Shown piece after piece: positions 8,697 to 16,271 of a DNA stretch of 64,000 nt. The position numbers and the translations under genes were made by a program. Positions within the stretch are counted from its first letter, which is position 1. Each line of letters opens with the position of its first letter. A model generated the notes under the pieces. That model saw only the letters and a program-made list of their open reading frames with translations, did not search any database and had not been told where the DNA came from. Source of the stretch: DATIUV01 sp049322755 (GTDB lineage Bacteria > Pseudomonadota > Gammaproteobacteria > Burkholderiales > UBA6910); the NCBI GenBank assembly GCA_049322755.1, contig JBMOQX010000072.1:143675-207674 (forward strand). The letters run 5' to 3'.

Positions 8697-9533
8697 ATGA
8701 ATTCCTACGAGACCCTGAGCGCTTCGCTGTCATCGGCGCTGTCGCAGATGGCCGACCGCATCGGGGAGTACGCGCCCAGCATCCTGGGCGCGGTGCTGCT
8801 GCTGGTGGCGGGCTGGCTCGTCGCGCGGCTGCTGCGCGGACTGGCGGTGAAGCTCATGGGCGTGGCCGAGCTGCTGCTGCACCGGATGTTCCGCGGCCGG
8901 GCCGCGGCGCCGCGGATCCCGTCGGCGTCGGTGGAGATCGTCGGCAGCATCCTGTTCTGGGTCGTGATCCTGTTCTTCGTCGCCGCCGCCACCCAGGTGC
9001 TGGGGCTGGACGTCTTCACCGCCTGGCTGCGGGACCTGGTGCGCTACCTGCCGACGCTGGTGGCGGGAGCGCTCATCATCCTCGCCGGCGCCCTGCTCTC
9101 CGGGCTCTCGCGCGACCTCACCGTGGCGGCCACCGGCCACCTGCCTGAGCCCCAGCGCCAACTGCTGGGCCGCATCGTGCAGGGCGTGATCCTGGTGGCG
9201 GCGGTGGCGGTGGGTGCCGACCAGATCGGCATCAAGATCACTTTCCTCACCATCCTGGCGGCGGTGGTGGCGAGCGCCGTGATCGGCGGCGTCGCCCTGG
9301 CGGTGAGCCTCGGCGCGCGCAGCTACATCAGCAACCTGATCGGCGGCCACCATCTGCGCCAGGCATTCGGCGTCGGCCAGCGCGTGCGGGCGGGCGGTTA
9401 CGAGGGCCGCATCCTGGACCTCACGCCGGTGTCGCTGGTGATCGAGTCCGACGAAGGCCGCGTGACGCTGCCGGCCAAGATCTACAACGAGGAACCCATC
9501 GTGCTCCTGCACGGGCGTGACGGCGATGCGTGA
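8697..9533 (+). CDS. MscS-like / CmpX-type membrane protein
   Basis: Inner-membrane protein of 278 aa with four or five predicted helices: ILGAVLLLVAGWLVARLL near residue 28, IVGSILFWVVILFFVAAA near 82, LPTLVAGALIILAGALL near 117, then two around 157-205. The repeated hydrophobic-plus-glycine pattern fits the TM_helix/MscS-related family (CmpX-like). The C-terminal part is a short beta-rich segment (GYEGRILDLTPVSLVIESDEG), like the MscS beta domain. A GGGAGA Shine-Dalgarno sits 8 bp before the ATG. It overlaps the next gene by 8 bp. Mechanosensitive gating is not shown. Confidence 0.8.
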   Translation: MNSYETLSASLSSALSQMADRIGEYAPSILGAVLLLVAGWLVARLLRGLAVKLMGVAELLLHRMFRGRAAAPRIPSASVEIVGSILFWVVILFFVAAATQVLGLDVFTAWLRDLVRYLPTLVAGALIILAGALLSGLSRDLTVAATGHLPEPQRQLLGRIVQGVILVAAVAVGADQIGIKITFLTILAAVVASAVIGGVALAVSLGARSYISNLIGGHHLRQAFGVGQRVRAGGYEGRILDLTPVSLVIESDEGRVTLPAKIYNEEPIVLLHGRDGDA

Positions 9534-10380
9534 GCGCCACGGCCTGTCGCAGGCCTTCGCCGAGAACCATCCCGCCGACGCAGCGCAGGTCCTGGAGGCG
9601 CTGCCGGTGGCCGGCACCGCCGCGTTCCTGGGCGCGCTGCCGGCGAAGACGGCGGCGGCCGTGGCGCGCCGGCTGCCGCCGGATTACGCGGCCCACGTGC
9701 TGGAGACGCTGGATCCCGAGACCGCCGCCGGCCTGGTGGACGCGCTCGGTCCCCAGGCCGCCTCCGCCGCGCTGACCCGCGCCGCCCCGGCCACCCAGGC
9801 GTTGCTGCTGGAGCGCGTGCCCGTGGCCACCGCGGTGGCGGTGCGGCTGCTGGTGGGCTATCCCCAGGATACGGCGGGCGCCCGCATGGACCCGTGGACG
9901 CCGATGCTGCCGGCCCACCTGACGGTGGCCGAAGCCACGGCGGAACTGAAGGACTTCGATGGCGAACTCGGCGAGGTGGTGTTCGTCGTCACCCCCGACC
10001 ACCGGCTGCTGGGCTGGGTGGGGCTGGGGCACCTGCTGCGGGCGTCGCCCCACGATACCCTCGACCGCGTGATGAAGAAGCCGGCGCCCGCAGTGTCCGC
10101 GCTCACGCCGCTGTCCTCCCTCGTGCATCATGCGCACTGGAACGAGCATCACCTGATCGCGGTGGTGGAGCGGGACAACCGCCTGGTGGGGGCGCTCAAG
10201 CAGGCGGCCGTGGCGAACGCGAGCCCGGGGCCCGGCGCCTCGGCCCAGGGCGCGGCCGACGCGATGGCGCTGGTGGCGACGACCTACTGGCAGAGCGCGG
10301 CGGCGCTGATGCAGCTGGCGGTGAGCCTGCTGCCGGCGGTCCCGCCGGTGGGCGGCAAGGGGCGCCGCGATGGCGGCTGA
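9526..10380 (+). CDS. Soluble MgtE-N/CBS-domain protein
   Basis: Protein of 284 aa resembling the cytoplasmic half of an MgtE Mg2+ channel. It has helical MgtE-N repeats at residues 1-105 (FAENHPADAAQVLEALP, then LETLDPETAAGLV) followed by a CBS pair with the MgtE hinge signature (YPQDTAGARMDP). It has no MgtE pore: the C-terminus has only one modestly hydrophobic stretch. Both neighbours overlap it: it starts inside the MscS-like gene and ends 11 bp into mgtE. It may pair with or modulate MgtE, which is inference. ATG 9526 is chosen over GTG 9517. Confidence 0.8.
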   Translation: MRERHGLSQAFAENHPADAAQVLEALPVAGTAAFLGALPAKTAAAVARRLPPDYAAHVLETLDPETAAGLVDALGPQAASAALTRAAPATQALLLERVPVATAVAVRLLVGYPQDTAGARMDPWTPMLPAHLTVAEATAELKDFDGELGEVVFVVTPDHRLLGWVGLGHLLRASPHDTLDRVMKKPAPAVSALTPLSSLVHHAHWNEHHLIAVVERDNRLVGALKQAAVANASPGPGASAQGAADAMALVATTYWQSAAALMQLAVSLLPAVPPVGGKGRRDGG

Positions 10381-11680
10381 AGCGAGCGCCGCCGTCGCCG
10401 CGCTGGAGGCGCGTTTTCTGCGGGATTACCCCCGGGAGGCGGCGCGCAAGCTGGAGTCGATGCCGCTGGACGAGGCGGCGGAGATTCTCGCCTCCCAGCC
10501 GGTGGCAGTCACCCTGCCGGTCTGGGAGCAGCTCGCCACCTACGTCCAGGAAGCGCTGATCGACCGGCTGCCGGACGACACGCTGCGCGGGCTGATGTCG
10601 GGCATGGATCCGCCGCTGACGGCGGAACTGCTCTACGGCATGGAAGGCGGCGTGCGCCTGCGGGTCCTGACCCACATGGAGCCCAACGCCCGCCAGCTGG
10701 CGGAAGGGCTGATGGAGTACGCCAACGACACCGCGGGGCGGCTGATGGACCCGCGGGTCGTCAGCTTCCGCGGCGACATGACGGTGGCCGAGGCGCTGGC
10801 GCGCATGCGCACGTTCGCGCGCACCCGCTCGCTGCGGGAGCTGTTCCTCACCGACGACGAGGGTGCCCTCACCGGGCGGGTGGAGATCCAGGACATCGCC
10901 ATCTCGCCGCCGGAGCAGCCGCTGCGGCGCATCGCCAAGCCGGTGGCGGCGGCGGTGCTGGACGTGGCGCCGCGGGACGAGGTGGTGGAGAAGATCGAGC
11001 AGCATCGCGTCTCCGCGCTGCCGGTGGTGAGCGTGAGCGGCCGGCTGATGGGCGTGATCCATCCCACCACGCTGTTCACCGCCGTGCAGGAGGACGCCAG
11101 CCTGGACATCCAGACCATGGTGGGCGCCAGCAAGGACGAGCGGGCGCTCTCGAAGGTGTCGTTTGCGGTGAAGAAGCGCCTGCCGTGGCTGCAGATCAAC
11201 CTGGCCACCGCGTTCCTGGCGGCCGCCGTGGTGGGCCTGTTCGAGGACACCATCGCCAAGTTCACCGCGCTGGCGGTGCTGCTGCCGGTGGTGGCGGGAC
11301 AGTCGGGCAACGCCGGCGCCCAGGCGCTGGCGGTCACGATGCGCGGGCTGGCGCTGCGCGAGATCAGCGTGCGCCAGCTGCCGCGCATGCTGTTCAAGGA
11401 AGTCAACGTCGGCCTGTTGAACGGCATCGCGGTGGCGATCACCACCGCCATCGGCGTCTATTTCTGGAGCGGTTCCGCCGGCCTGGTGCTGGTGATCGTG
11501 ATCGCCATGGTGGTGTCGATGGTGGCCGCGGGTTTCTCCGGCGCGACGATTCCGATCGCGCTGCAGCGCTTCGGGATGGACCCGGCGACCGCCTCGTCCA
11601 TCGTGCTCACCACCGTCACCGACGTGGTGGGCTTCTTTTCCTTCCTCGGGGTGGCGACGCTGCTGCAGGGCATGCTCTGA
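10370..11680 (+). CDS. mgtE: Magnesium transporter MgtE
   Basis: Mg2+ channel/transporter of 436 aa. It has an MgtE N-domain (residues 1-115), a CBS pair (about 120-240, entered by YANDTAGRLMDP), a plug helix, and five C-terminal membrane helices. The pore signature PVVAGQSGNAGAQAL near residue 307 carries the conserved Asn/Gly residues of the selectivity region. The cytosolic domains normally sense Mg2+ and close the pore. The ATG lies inside the upstream MgtE-N/CBS gene (11-bp overlap), so the two are translationally coupled. Confidence 0.93.
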   Translation: MAAEASAAVAALEARFLRDYPREAARKLESMPLDEAAEILASQPVAVTLPVWEQLATYVQEALIDRLPDDTLRGLMSGMDPPLTAELLYGMEGGVRLRVLTHMEPNARQLAEGLMEYANDTAGRLMDPRVVSFRGDMTVAEALARMRTFARTRSLRELFLTDDEGALTGRVEIQDIAISPPEQPLRRIAKPVAAAVLDVAPRDEVVEKIEQHRVSALPVVSVSGRLMGVIHPTTLFTAVQEDASLDIQTMVGASKDERALSKVSFAVKKRLPWLQINLATAFLAAAVVGLFEDTIAKFTALAVLLPVVAGQSGNAGAQALAVTMRGLALREISVRQLPRMLFKEVNVGLLNGIAVAITTAIGVYFWSGSAGLVLVIVIAMVVSMVAAGFSGATIPIALQRFGMDPATASSIVLTTVTDVVGFFSFLGVATLLQGML

Positions 11681-11695
11681 ACGCTGGCCCGGGCG

Positions 11696-11724
11696 TTGTC
11701 GCGGCGCCGGCTTTCCGGTAGAAT
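11696..11724 (+). promoter_or_regulatory. Promoter of tRNA-Val (possibly also thrS leader)
   Basis: TTGTCG (11696-11701) and TAGAAT (11719-11724) with a 17-bp spacer lie 12 bp before the tRNA-Val gene. No convincing second promoter was seen between the tRNA and thrS, so this promoter may also serve the thrS leader. The same hexamers, with a 16-bp spacer, occur before bcp. Confidence 0.6.
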
Positions 11725-11736
11725 TCGCCGCCTTAC

Positions 11737-11813
11737 AGGCGCGTAGCTCAGCTGGTTAGAGCATCACCTTGACATGGTGGGGGTCGTTGGTTCGAGTCCA
11801 ATCGCGCCTACCA
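11737..11813 (+). tRNA. tRNA-Val (GAC)
   Basis: Full cloverleaf of 77 nt. The acceptor stem AGGCGCG pairs with CGCGCCT, and the anticodon stem TCACC with GGTGG around loop TTGACAT, giving anticodon GAC at 11771-11773. The T arm is GTTGG/CCAAT with TTCGAGT. A 3' CCA is encoded. It ends 16 bp before a small Thr-rich reading frame upstream of thrS. Confidence 0.96.
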
Positions 11814-11829
11814 GCATCCTTCGACGACC

Positions 11830-11865
11830 ATGGTCTTGCGAACTCATACGACGACTGAACGATGA
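11830..11865 (+). CDS. Threonine-rich leader peptide of thrS (putative)
   Basis: A short frame encodes MVLRTHTTTER, then stop. Four of its 11 residues are Thr (ACT, ACG, ACG, ACT), and the neighbouring genes mostly use ACC. It lies 28 bp before a rho-independent terminator, which is itself 17 bp before the threonyl-tRNA synthetase start. This is the arrangement of an amino-acid attenuator: a ribosome stalled at Thr codons would favour an antiterminator. Weak points: no clear Shine-Dalgarno precedes the ATG, and the antiterminator pairing (CCGC 11883-11886 with GCGG 11896-11899) is short. The function is inference from layout. Confidence 0.6.
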   Translation: MVLRTHTTTER

Positions 11866-11893
11866 GACCCTGAGGTCGGGTTCCGCGGAAAAG

Positions 11894-11918
11894 GTGCGGC
11901 TCGGCCGCACTTTTTTTT
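11894..11918 (+). terminator. Terminator/attenuator before thrS
   Basis: GTGCGGC-TCG-GCCGCAC (11894-11910) is a perfect 7-bp GC-rich stem followed by eight T residues. It ends 17 bp before the thrS ATG, so thrS mRNA starting at the tRNA-Val promoter must read through it. A smaller hairpin, GACC-CTGA-GGTC (11866-11877), lies between the leader stop and the terminator and could take part in alternative folding. Confidence 0.85.
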
Positions 11919-11935
11919 GGCTGCGTAGGTGAAAC

Positions 11936-13855
11936 ATGTCGGTCGTCATTACCCTGCCGGATGACTCCCGGAAGTCCTTCGACGGTCCGGTGACCGTTGC
12001 GGAAGTCGCCGCGTCCATCGGCGCCGGTCTCGCGCGCGCCGCGCTCGCCGGCAAGGTGGACGGCAGGCTGGTGGATACTTCTTTCCGCATCGATCGCGAT
12101 GCCCGCGTCGCCATCGTCACCGACCAGGACCCGGAGGGGCTGGAAATCCTGCGCCACTCGACGGCGCATTTGCTGGCCCACGCGGTGAAGGAGCTGTTTC
12201 CCGACGCCCAGGTGACCATCGGCCCGGTGATCGAGAACGGCTTCTACTACGATTTCGCCTACCACCGGCCGTTCACGCCGGAGGACCTGGAAGCCATCGA
12301 GAAGCGCATGGCGGAGATCGCCAAGCGCGATTTCAAGGTGGAACGCCGCGTGGTGCCCCGGGACGAGGCGGTGGGGTTTTTCCGCGGCCAGGGGGAAGAG
12401 TACAAGGCCCGGATCATCGAGTCGATTCCGGCGGGCGAGGCGATTTCGCTCTACGGCCAGGGGGATTTCGTCGACCTCTGCCGCGGTCCCCATGTGCCGT
12501 CCACCGGCAAGCTGAAGGTGTTCAAGCTGCTCAAGGTGGCGGGGGCCTACTGGCGCGGGGACTCGAAGAACGAGATGCTGCAGCGGGTCTACGGTACGGC
12601 GTGGGCGAGGAAGGAAGACCAGGACGCCTACCTGCACGCGCTGGAGGAGGCGGAGAAGCGTGACCACCGCCGGCTGGGGCGCCAGCTGGACCTGTACCAC
12701 ACGCAGGACGAGGCGCCCGGCATGGTGTTCTGGCACCCCCGCGGCTGGACGCTGTGGCAGGCGGTGGAGCAGTACATGCGCGGCGTCTACCGCGCCAACG
12801 GCTACCAGGAGGTGCGCTGCCCGGCCATCCTCGACGTCAACCTCTGGAAGCGCTCGGGGCACTGGGACAACTTCCGCGAGAACATGTTCTTCACCGCCTC
12901 GGAGAACCGGGATTACGCGGTGAAGCCGATGAACTGCCCCGGCCACGTCCAGATCTTCAACAGCGGGCTGCGCAGCTATCGCGACCTGCCGCTGCGCTAC
13001 GGCGAGTTCGGCTCCTGCCATCGCGACGAGCCTTCGGGCGCGCTGCACGGCCTGATGCGGGTGCGGGCCTTCACCCAGGACGACGGCCACATCTTCTGCA
13101 TGCCGGAGCAGATCGAGTCCGAGGTGGTGGCGTTCCACCGCCAGGCGCTGGCGGTGTACGGCGATTTCGGGTTTGACGACGTGGCGATCAAGCTCGCGCT
13201 GCGGCCGCAGAAGCGGCTGGGCGACGACGCGGTCTGGGACCAGGCCGAGGCGGCGCTGCGGGCCGCGCTGTCGGCGTGCGGCGTGGCCTGGGAGGAACTG
13301 CCCGGCGAAGGCGCCTTCTACGGGCCCAAGATCGAGTATCACCTGAAGGATTCCATCGGCCGGTCCTGGCAGTGCGGCACGGTCCAGGTGGACTTCATGA
13401 TGCCGGGGCGGCTCGGCGCCGAGTACGTGGCCGAGGACAACACCCGCAAGACGCCGGTCATGCTGCACCGGGCCATCGTCGGCTCGATGGAGCGCTTCAT
13501 CGGCATCCTGATCGAGCACTTCGCCGGCGCGATGCCGGTATGGCTCGCCCCGGTCCAGGCGGTGGTCCTCAATATATCCGAGGGCCAGCGGGTCTACGCC
13601 CGGGAAGTCCAGGAGCGGCTGCGCGCCGCCGGCTGGCGCGTCGAGGCCGACTTGAGGAATGAGAAAATAACCTATAAAATTCGCGAACATAGTTTGCAGA
13701 AAGTGCCCTATCTGCTGATCGTCGGCGACAAGGAGGTGGGCGCCAACACGGTGGCCGTGCGCGGCCGCGGGAATCAGGACCTGGGTTCCATGAGCGTCGA
13801 AGAACTCGTTCGGCGCCTGGCGCAGGATCTGGCCCGCCGCGGGCGCACCGCCTGA
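11936..13855 (+). CDS. thrS: Threonyl-tRNA synthetase
   Basis: Cytoplasmic class II synthetase of 639 aa that charges tRNA-Thr. Order: TGS domain (1-60), editing domain (HSTAHLLAHAVKELFP near residue 75), catalytic core with MNCPGHVQIF (zinc Cys), motif 2 (HRDEPSGALHGLMRVRAFTQ), motif 3 (GSMERFIGILIEHF) and a C-terminal anticodon-binding domain. Length matches the family. The ATG is preceded by GTAGGTG. It heads the conserved thrS-infC-rpmI-rplT-pheST-ihfA block and is apparently preceded by a Thr-codon attenuator. A strong hairpin follows directly after the stop. Confidence 0.97.
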   Translation: MSVVITLPDDSRKSFDGPVTVAEVAASIGAGLARAALAGKVDGRLVDTSFRIDRDARVAIVTDQDPEGLEILRHSTAHLLAHAVKELFPDAQVTIGPVIENGFYYDFAYHRPFTPEDLEAIEKRMAEIAKRDFKVERRVVPRDEAVGFFRGQGEEYKARIIESIPAGEAISLYGQGDFVDLCRGPHVPSTGKLKVFKLLKVAGAYWRGDSKNEMLQRVYGTAWARKEDQDAYLHALEEAEKRDHRRLGRQLDLYHTQDEAPGMVFWHPRGWTLWQAVEQYMRGVYRANGYQEVRCPAILDVNLWKRSGHWDNFRENMFFTASENRDYAVKPMNCPGHVQIFNSGLRSYRDLPLRYGEFGSCHRDEPSGALHGLMRVRAFTQDDGHIFCMPEQIESEVVAFHRQALAVYGDFGFDDVAIKLALRPQKRLGDDAVWDQAEAALRAALSACGVAWEELPGEGAFYGPKIEYHLKDSIGRSWQCGTVQVDFMMPGRLGAEYVAEDNTRKTPVMLHRAIVGSMERFIGILIEHFAGAMPVWLAPVQAVVLNISEGQRVYAREVQERLRAAGWRVEADLRNEKITYKIREHSLQKVPYLLIVGDKEVGANTVAVRGRGNQDLGSMSVEELVRRLAQDLARRGRTA

Positions 13856-13857
13856 GG

Positions 13858-13917
13858 CTGTGGGAGCCCCGCAGCGGACGCGGCGACGTTCGCTGCGCAG
13901 CTCGCCACAGTTTTTTT
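13858..13917 (+). terminator. Long hairpin with T-run between thrS and infC
   Basis: Three nested stem segments fold together: CTGTGG/CCACAG, GAGC/GCTC and GCAGCG/CGCTGC, around a loop at 13877-13890. Seven T residues follow (13911-13917). It starts 3 bp after the thrS stop and ends just before the infC ribosome-binding site (GGAGG, 13923-13927). It probably limits read-through from thrS into infC. Confidence 0.8.
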
Positions 13918-13934
13918 GACTTGGAGGTTTGACT

Positions 13935-14453
13935 ATCGCTCAGGAATTGCAGCACCGGGTCAACGGCGAGATCACGTCGCCCGAGATCCGGCTGATCGGG
14001 GCCGAAGGAGAGCAGATCGGCGTGGTGAGTCTGGCCGAGGCGTTGGCGATGGCGGAGGCGGCGGAGCTCGATCTCGTGGAGATCGCGCCGGCAGCGCAGC
14101 CGCCCGTGTGCAAGGTCATGGACTACGGGAAATTCAAGTACCGTGAAAGCAAGAAACGCCACGAGGCCAAGCTCAAGCAGAAGCAGATCCAAGTCAAGGA
14201 AATCAAGTTCCGGCCGAGGACGGACGAAGGCGACTACCTGATCAAGGTGAGAAACCTGATCCGCTTCCTGGAGGAAGGCGACAAGGCCAAGGTGACGCTG
14301 CGGTTCCGGGGGCGAGAGATGGCGCACCAGGAGTTGGGGTTCCGGCTCCTGGAGCGGGTCAAGCAGGACCTGGATCCCTATGCCGTCGTGGAGCAGTTTC
14401 CCAAGATGGAAGGGCGCCAGATGGTGATGGTCCTGGGGCCGAAGAAGAAATAA
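13935..14453 (+). CDS. infC: Translation initiation factor IF-3 (AUC start)
   Basis: IF-3 of 172 aa. It binds the 30S subunit and rejects non-canonical start codons. Conserved blocks are HRVNGEI, GEQIGVVSLAEAL, PPVCKVMDYGKFKY, QIQVKEIKFRP and LRFRGREMAHQELG. The likely start is ATC at 13935, 7 bp after GGAGG (13923-13927). The only usual start nearby, TTG 13929, is one base from that site. Rare AUU/AUC starts are a known feature of infC and underlie its autoregulation. Downstream are rpmI and rplT. Confidence 0.93.
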   Translation: MAQELQHRVNGEITSPEIRLIGAEGEQIGVVSLAEALAMAEAAELDLVEIAPAAQPPVCKVMDYGKFKYRESKKRHEAKLKQKQIQVKEIKFRPRTDEGDYLIKVRNLIRFLEEGDKAKVTLRFRGREMAHQELGFRLLERVKQDLDPYAVVEQFPKMEGRQMVMVLGPKKK

Positions 14454-14588
14454 GGTTTGCACCACCGCGCCGCCGGCGGAAACGGGCGGAATGCAGTCAG
14501 CGCGCAATGCGCGCCAACAAGCCGTGTTCGGGTCACGAAGTGTCCGCGGGAGCGGGCCACCCGGAAGGCAACGAAAAGGAGTTGTTCC

Positions 14589-14786
14589 ATGCCCAAGCTG
14601 AAATCCAAGCGGGGGGCCGCCAAGCGCTTCAACGTGCTCGGCAACGGCGGCATCAAGCGCAGCCGGTCGCACCTGCGCCACATCCTCACCAAGAAATCCA
14701 CCAAGCGCAAACGCCATCTGCGCGGCACCACCGTGATCACCGCGTGTGACGTGGGCCACGTGAAGCGCATGCTGCCGTATTCCTAA
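14589..14786 (+). CDS. rpmI: Ribosomal protein bL35
   Basis: Basic 65-aa protein of the 50S subunit, starting MPKLKSKRGAAKRF and ending in the L35 tail RGTTVITACDVGHVKRML. A strong Shine-Dalgarno (AAAAGGAG) precedes the ATG. The 135-bp gap after infC has no gene; in related operons this leader region is where L20 represses translation, but I cannot recognise an L20 site here. rplT follows after 12 bp. Confidence 0.96.
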   Translation: MPKLKSKRGAAKRFNVLGNGGIKRSRSHLRHILTKKSTKRKRHLRGTTVITACDVGHVKRMLPYS

Positions 14787-14798
14787 AGGAGCCGAGAC

Positions 14799-15158
14799 AT
14801 GCCACGAGTCAAGCGCGGCGTGACGGCCCGCGCCCGTCACAAGAAGGTCCTGGCCCAGGCCAAGGGATTCCGCGGCCGCCGGAAGAACGTGTTCCGGGTC
14901 GCCAACCAGGCGGTGATGAAGGCGAACCAGTACGCCTATCGCGACCGCCGCCAGCGCAAGCGCCAGTTCCGGGCGCTCTGGATCACCCGCATCAACGCCG
15001 CGGCGCGCGAGTGCGGGCTTTCCTACAGCGCGTTCATGAACGGTCTCAAGAAGGCGGCCATCGACATCGACCGCAAGGTCCTGGCTGATCTGGCGGTGTT
15101 CGACAAGATGGCGTTCGCGCGCATCGCCGAGCAGGCGAAGGCGAGCCTGGGCGCGTAG
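14799..15158 (+). CDS. rplT: Ribosomal protein bL20
   Basis: 50S assembly protein of 119 aa. It has the typical Arg/Lys-rich N-terminal extension (MPRVKRGVTARARHKKVL, then GRRKNVFRVANQAVMKA) and the globular domain RDRRQRKRQFRALWITRINAA. AAAGGAGCC precedes the ATG. A terminator follows 18 bp after the stop, separating it from pheS. L20 is the known autoregulator of rpmI-rplT in several bacteria. Confidence 0.97.
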   Translation: MPRVKRGVTARARHKKVLAQAKGFRGRRKNVFRVANQAVMKANQYAYRDRRQRKRQFRALWITRINAAARECGLSYSAFMNGLKKAAIDIDRKVLADLAVFDKMAFARIAEQAKASLGA

Positions 15159-15176
15159 CGCGACGGCGCCTCGCCG

Positions 15177-15201
15177 GGAGGCTCGCGAGGGCCTCCTTTT
15201 T
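15177..15201 (+). terminator. Rho-independent terminator after rplT
   Basis: GGAGGC (15177-15182) pairs with GCCTCC (15191-15196) across an 8-nt loop and is followed by TTTTT. It separates rplT from pheS. In E. coli pheST is controlled by a Phe attenuator at this place, but no Phe-rich reading frame is visible here, so I call it a plain terminator. Confidence 0.75.
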
Positions 15202-15251
15202 GTTTGTGTTGCAGAGCGCCTCTCGCGCTCATGGCGGTGCACGTCAGGCCC

Positions 15252-16271
15252 ATGGACCCACTCGATCAACTGGTTCAGGAAGCGATTGCCGAGTTCCGTG
15301 CCGTGCGGGACGCCGATGCCCTGGAGCAGGCCAAGGCGCGCTATCTCGGCAAGAGCGGCGCGCTGACACAGATGCTCAAGGGGCTGGGGTCGCTGTCGGC
15401 CGCGGAGCGTCCCAAGGCCGGCGCCCGGATCAATCAGGCCAAGCAGGCGCTGGAGCAGGCCCTGTCGCAATGCCGCGACGAGCTGGCGGCGCGGCGCCTG
15501 GAGGCCCGCCTGGCGGGCGAGGCCCTGGACGTCACGCTGCCGGGACGCGGCGTCGGCCGCGGCGGCCTGCATCCGGTGACCCGGGCGCTGGAGCGGATCG
15601 AGGCGCTGTTCGCCGGGATCGGATTCGAGGCGGCCGCGGGACCCGAGATCGAGACCGATTTTTTCAACTTCACCGCGCTCAATATCCCGGAGGGCCATCC
15701 GGCGCGGGCGATGCACGACACCTTCTACGTGGAGGGCGGACAGCTGCTGCGCACCCACACCTCGCCGGTGCAGGTGCATTACATGAAGGCGCACCGGCCG
15801 CCGCTCAAGGTGATTGCCCCCGGACGCGTCTACCGCTGCGATTCCGACGTGACCCACACGCCGATGTTCCACCAGGTGGAAGGGCTGTGGGTGGACGAGC
15901 GGGTGACGTTCTCGGACCTCAAGGGCGTGCTGGTGGAATTCATGCAGCGCTTCTTCGAGCGCGAGGACCTGCGGGCGCGGTTCCGCCCCTCGTTCTTCCC
16001 GTTCACCGAGCCATCGGCGGAGATGGACATCGCCTGCGTCCAGTGCGGCGGCAGCGGCTGCCGGGTATGCAGCCACACGGGCTGGCTGGAGGTGCTCGGC
16101 TGCGGCATGGTGCACCCGAACGTGTTCCGGCACGTCGCCGTGGATGCCGAGAAGTACGTGGGCTTCGCCTTCGGCCTCGGCGTCGAGCGCCTGGCGATGC
16201 TGCGCTACGGCGTGCACGATATCCGGCTGTTCTTCGAGAACGACCTGCGGTTCCTGAGGCAGTTCAGTTGA
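15252..16271 (+). CDS. pheS: Phenylalanyl-tRNA synthetase alpha subunit
   Basis: Catalytic subunit (339 aa) of the alpha2-beta2 PheRS. It has the N-terminal coiled coil (residues 1-85), motif 1 near GIGFEAAAGPEIETDFFNF, motif 2 (HTSPVQVHYM, then GRVYRCDSDVTHTPMFHQ) and motif 3 (FGLGVERLAMLRYG). ATG 15252 starts the conserved MDPLDQLVQEA; the open frame reaches 16 codons upstream without support. The stop overlaps the pheT start by 4 bp. Confidence 0.96.
   Translation: MDPLDQLVQEAIAEFRAVRDADALEQAKARYLGKSGALTQMLKGLGSLSAAERPKAGARINQAKQALEQALSQCRDELAARRLEARLAGEALDVTLPGRGVGRGGLHPVTRALERIEALFAGIGFEAAAGPEIETDFFNFTALNIPEGHPARAMHDTFYVEGGQLLRTHTSPVQVHYMKAHRPPLKVIAPGRVYRCDSDVTHTPMFHQVEGLWVDERVTFSDLKGVLVEFMQRFFEREDLRARFRPSFFPFTEPSAEMDIACVQCGGSGCRVCSHTGWLEVLGCGMVHPNVFRHVAVDAEKYVGFAFGLGVERLAMLRYGVHDIRLFFENDLRFLRQFS

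Noticed and set aside
15177..15251. Phe attenuator for pheST
   Set aside because: Terminator present but no Phe-rich leader frame could be found before it.
15200..16267. Single 1140-codon frame covering pheS and pheT
   Set aside because: The frame is open upstream of pheT by chance. The pheS protein is in another frame, and pheT homology starts at TTG 16268.
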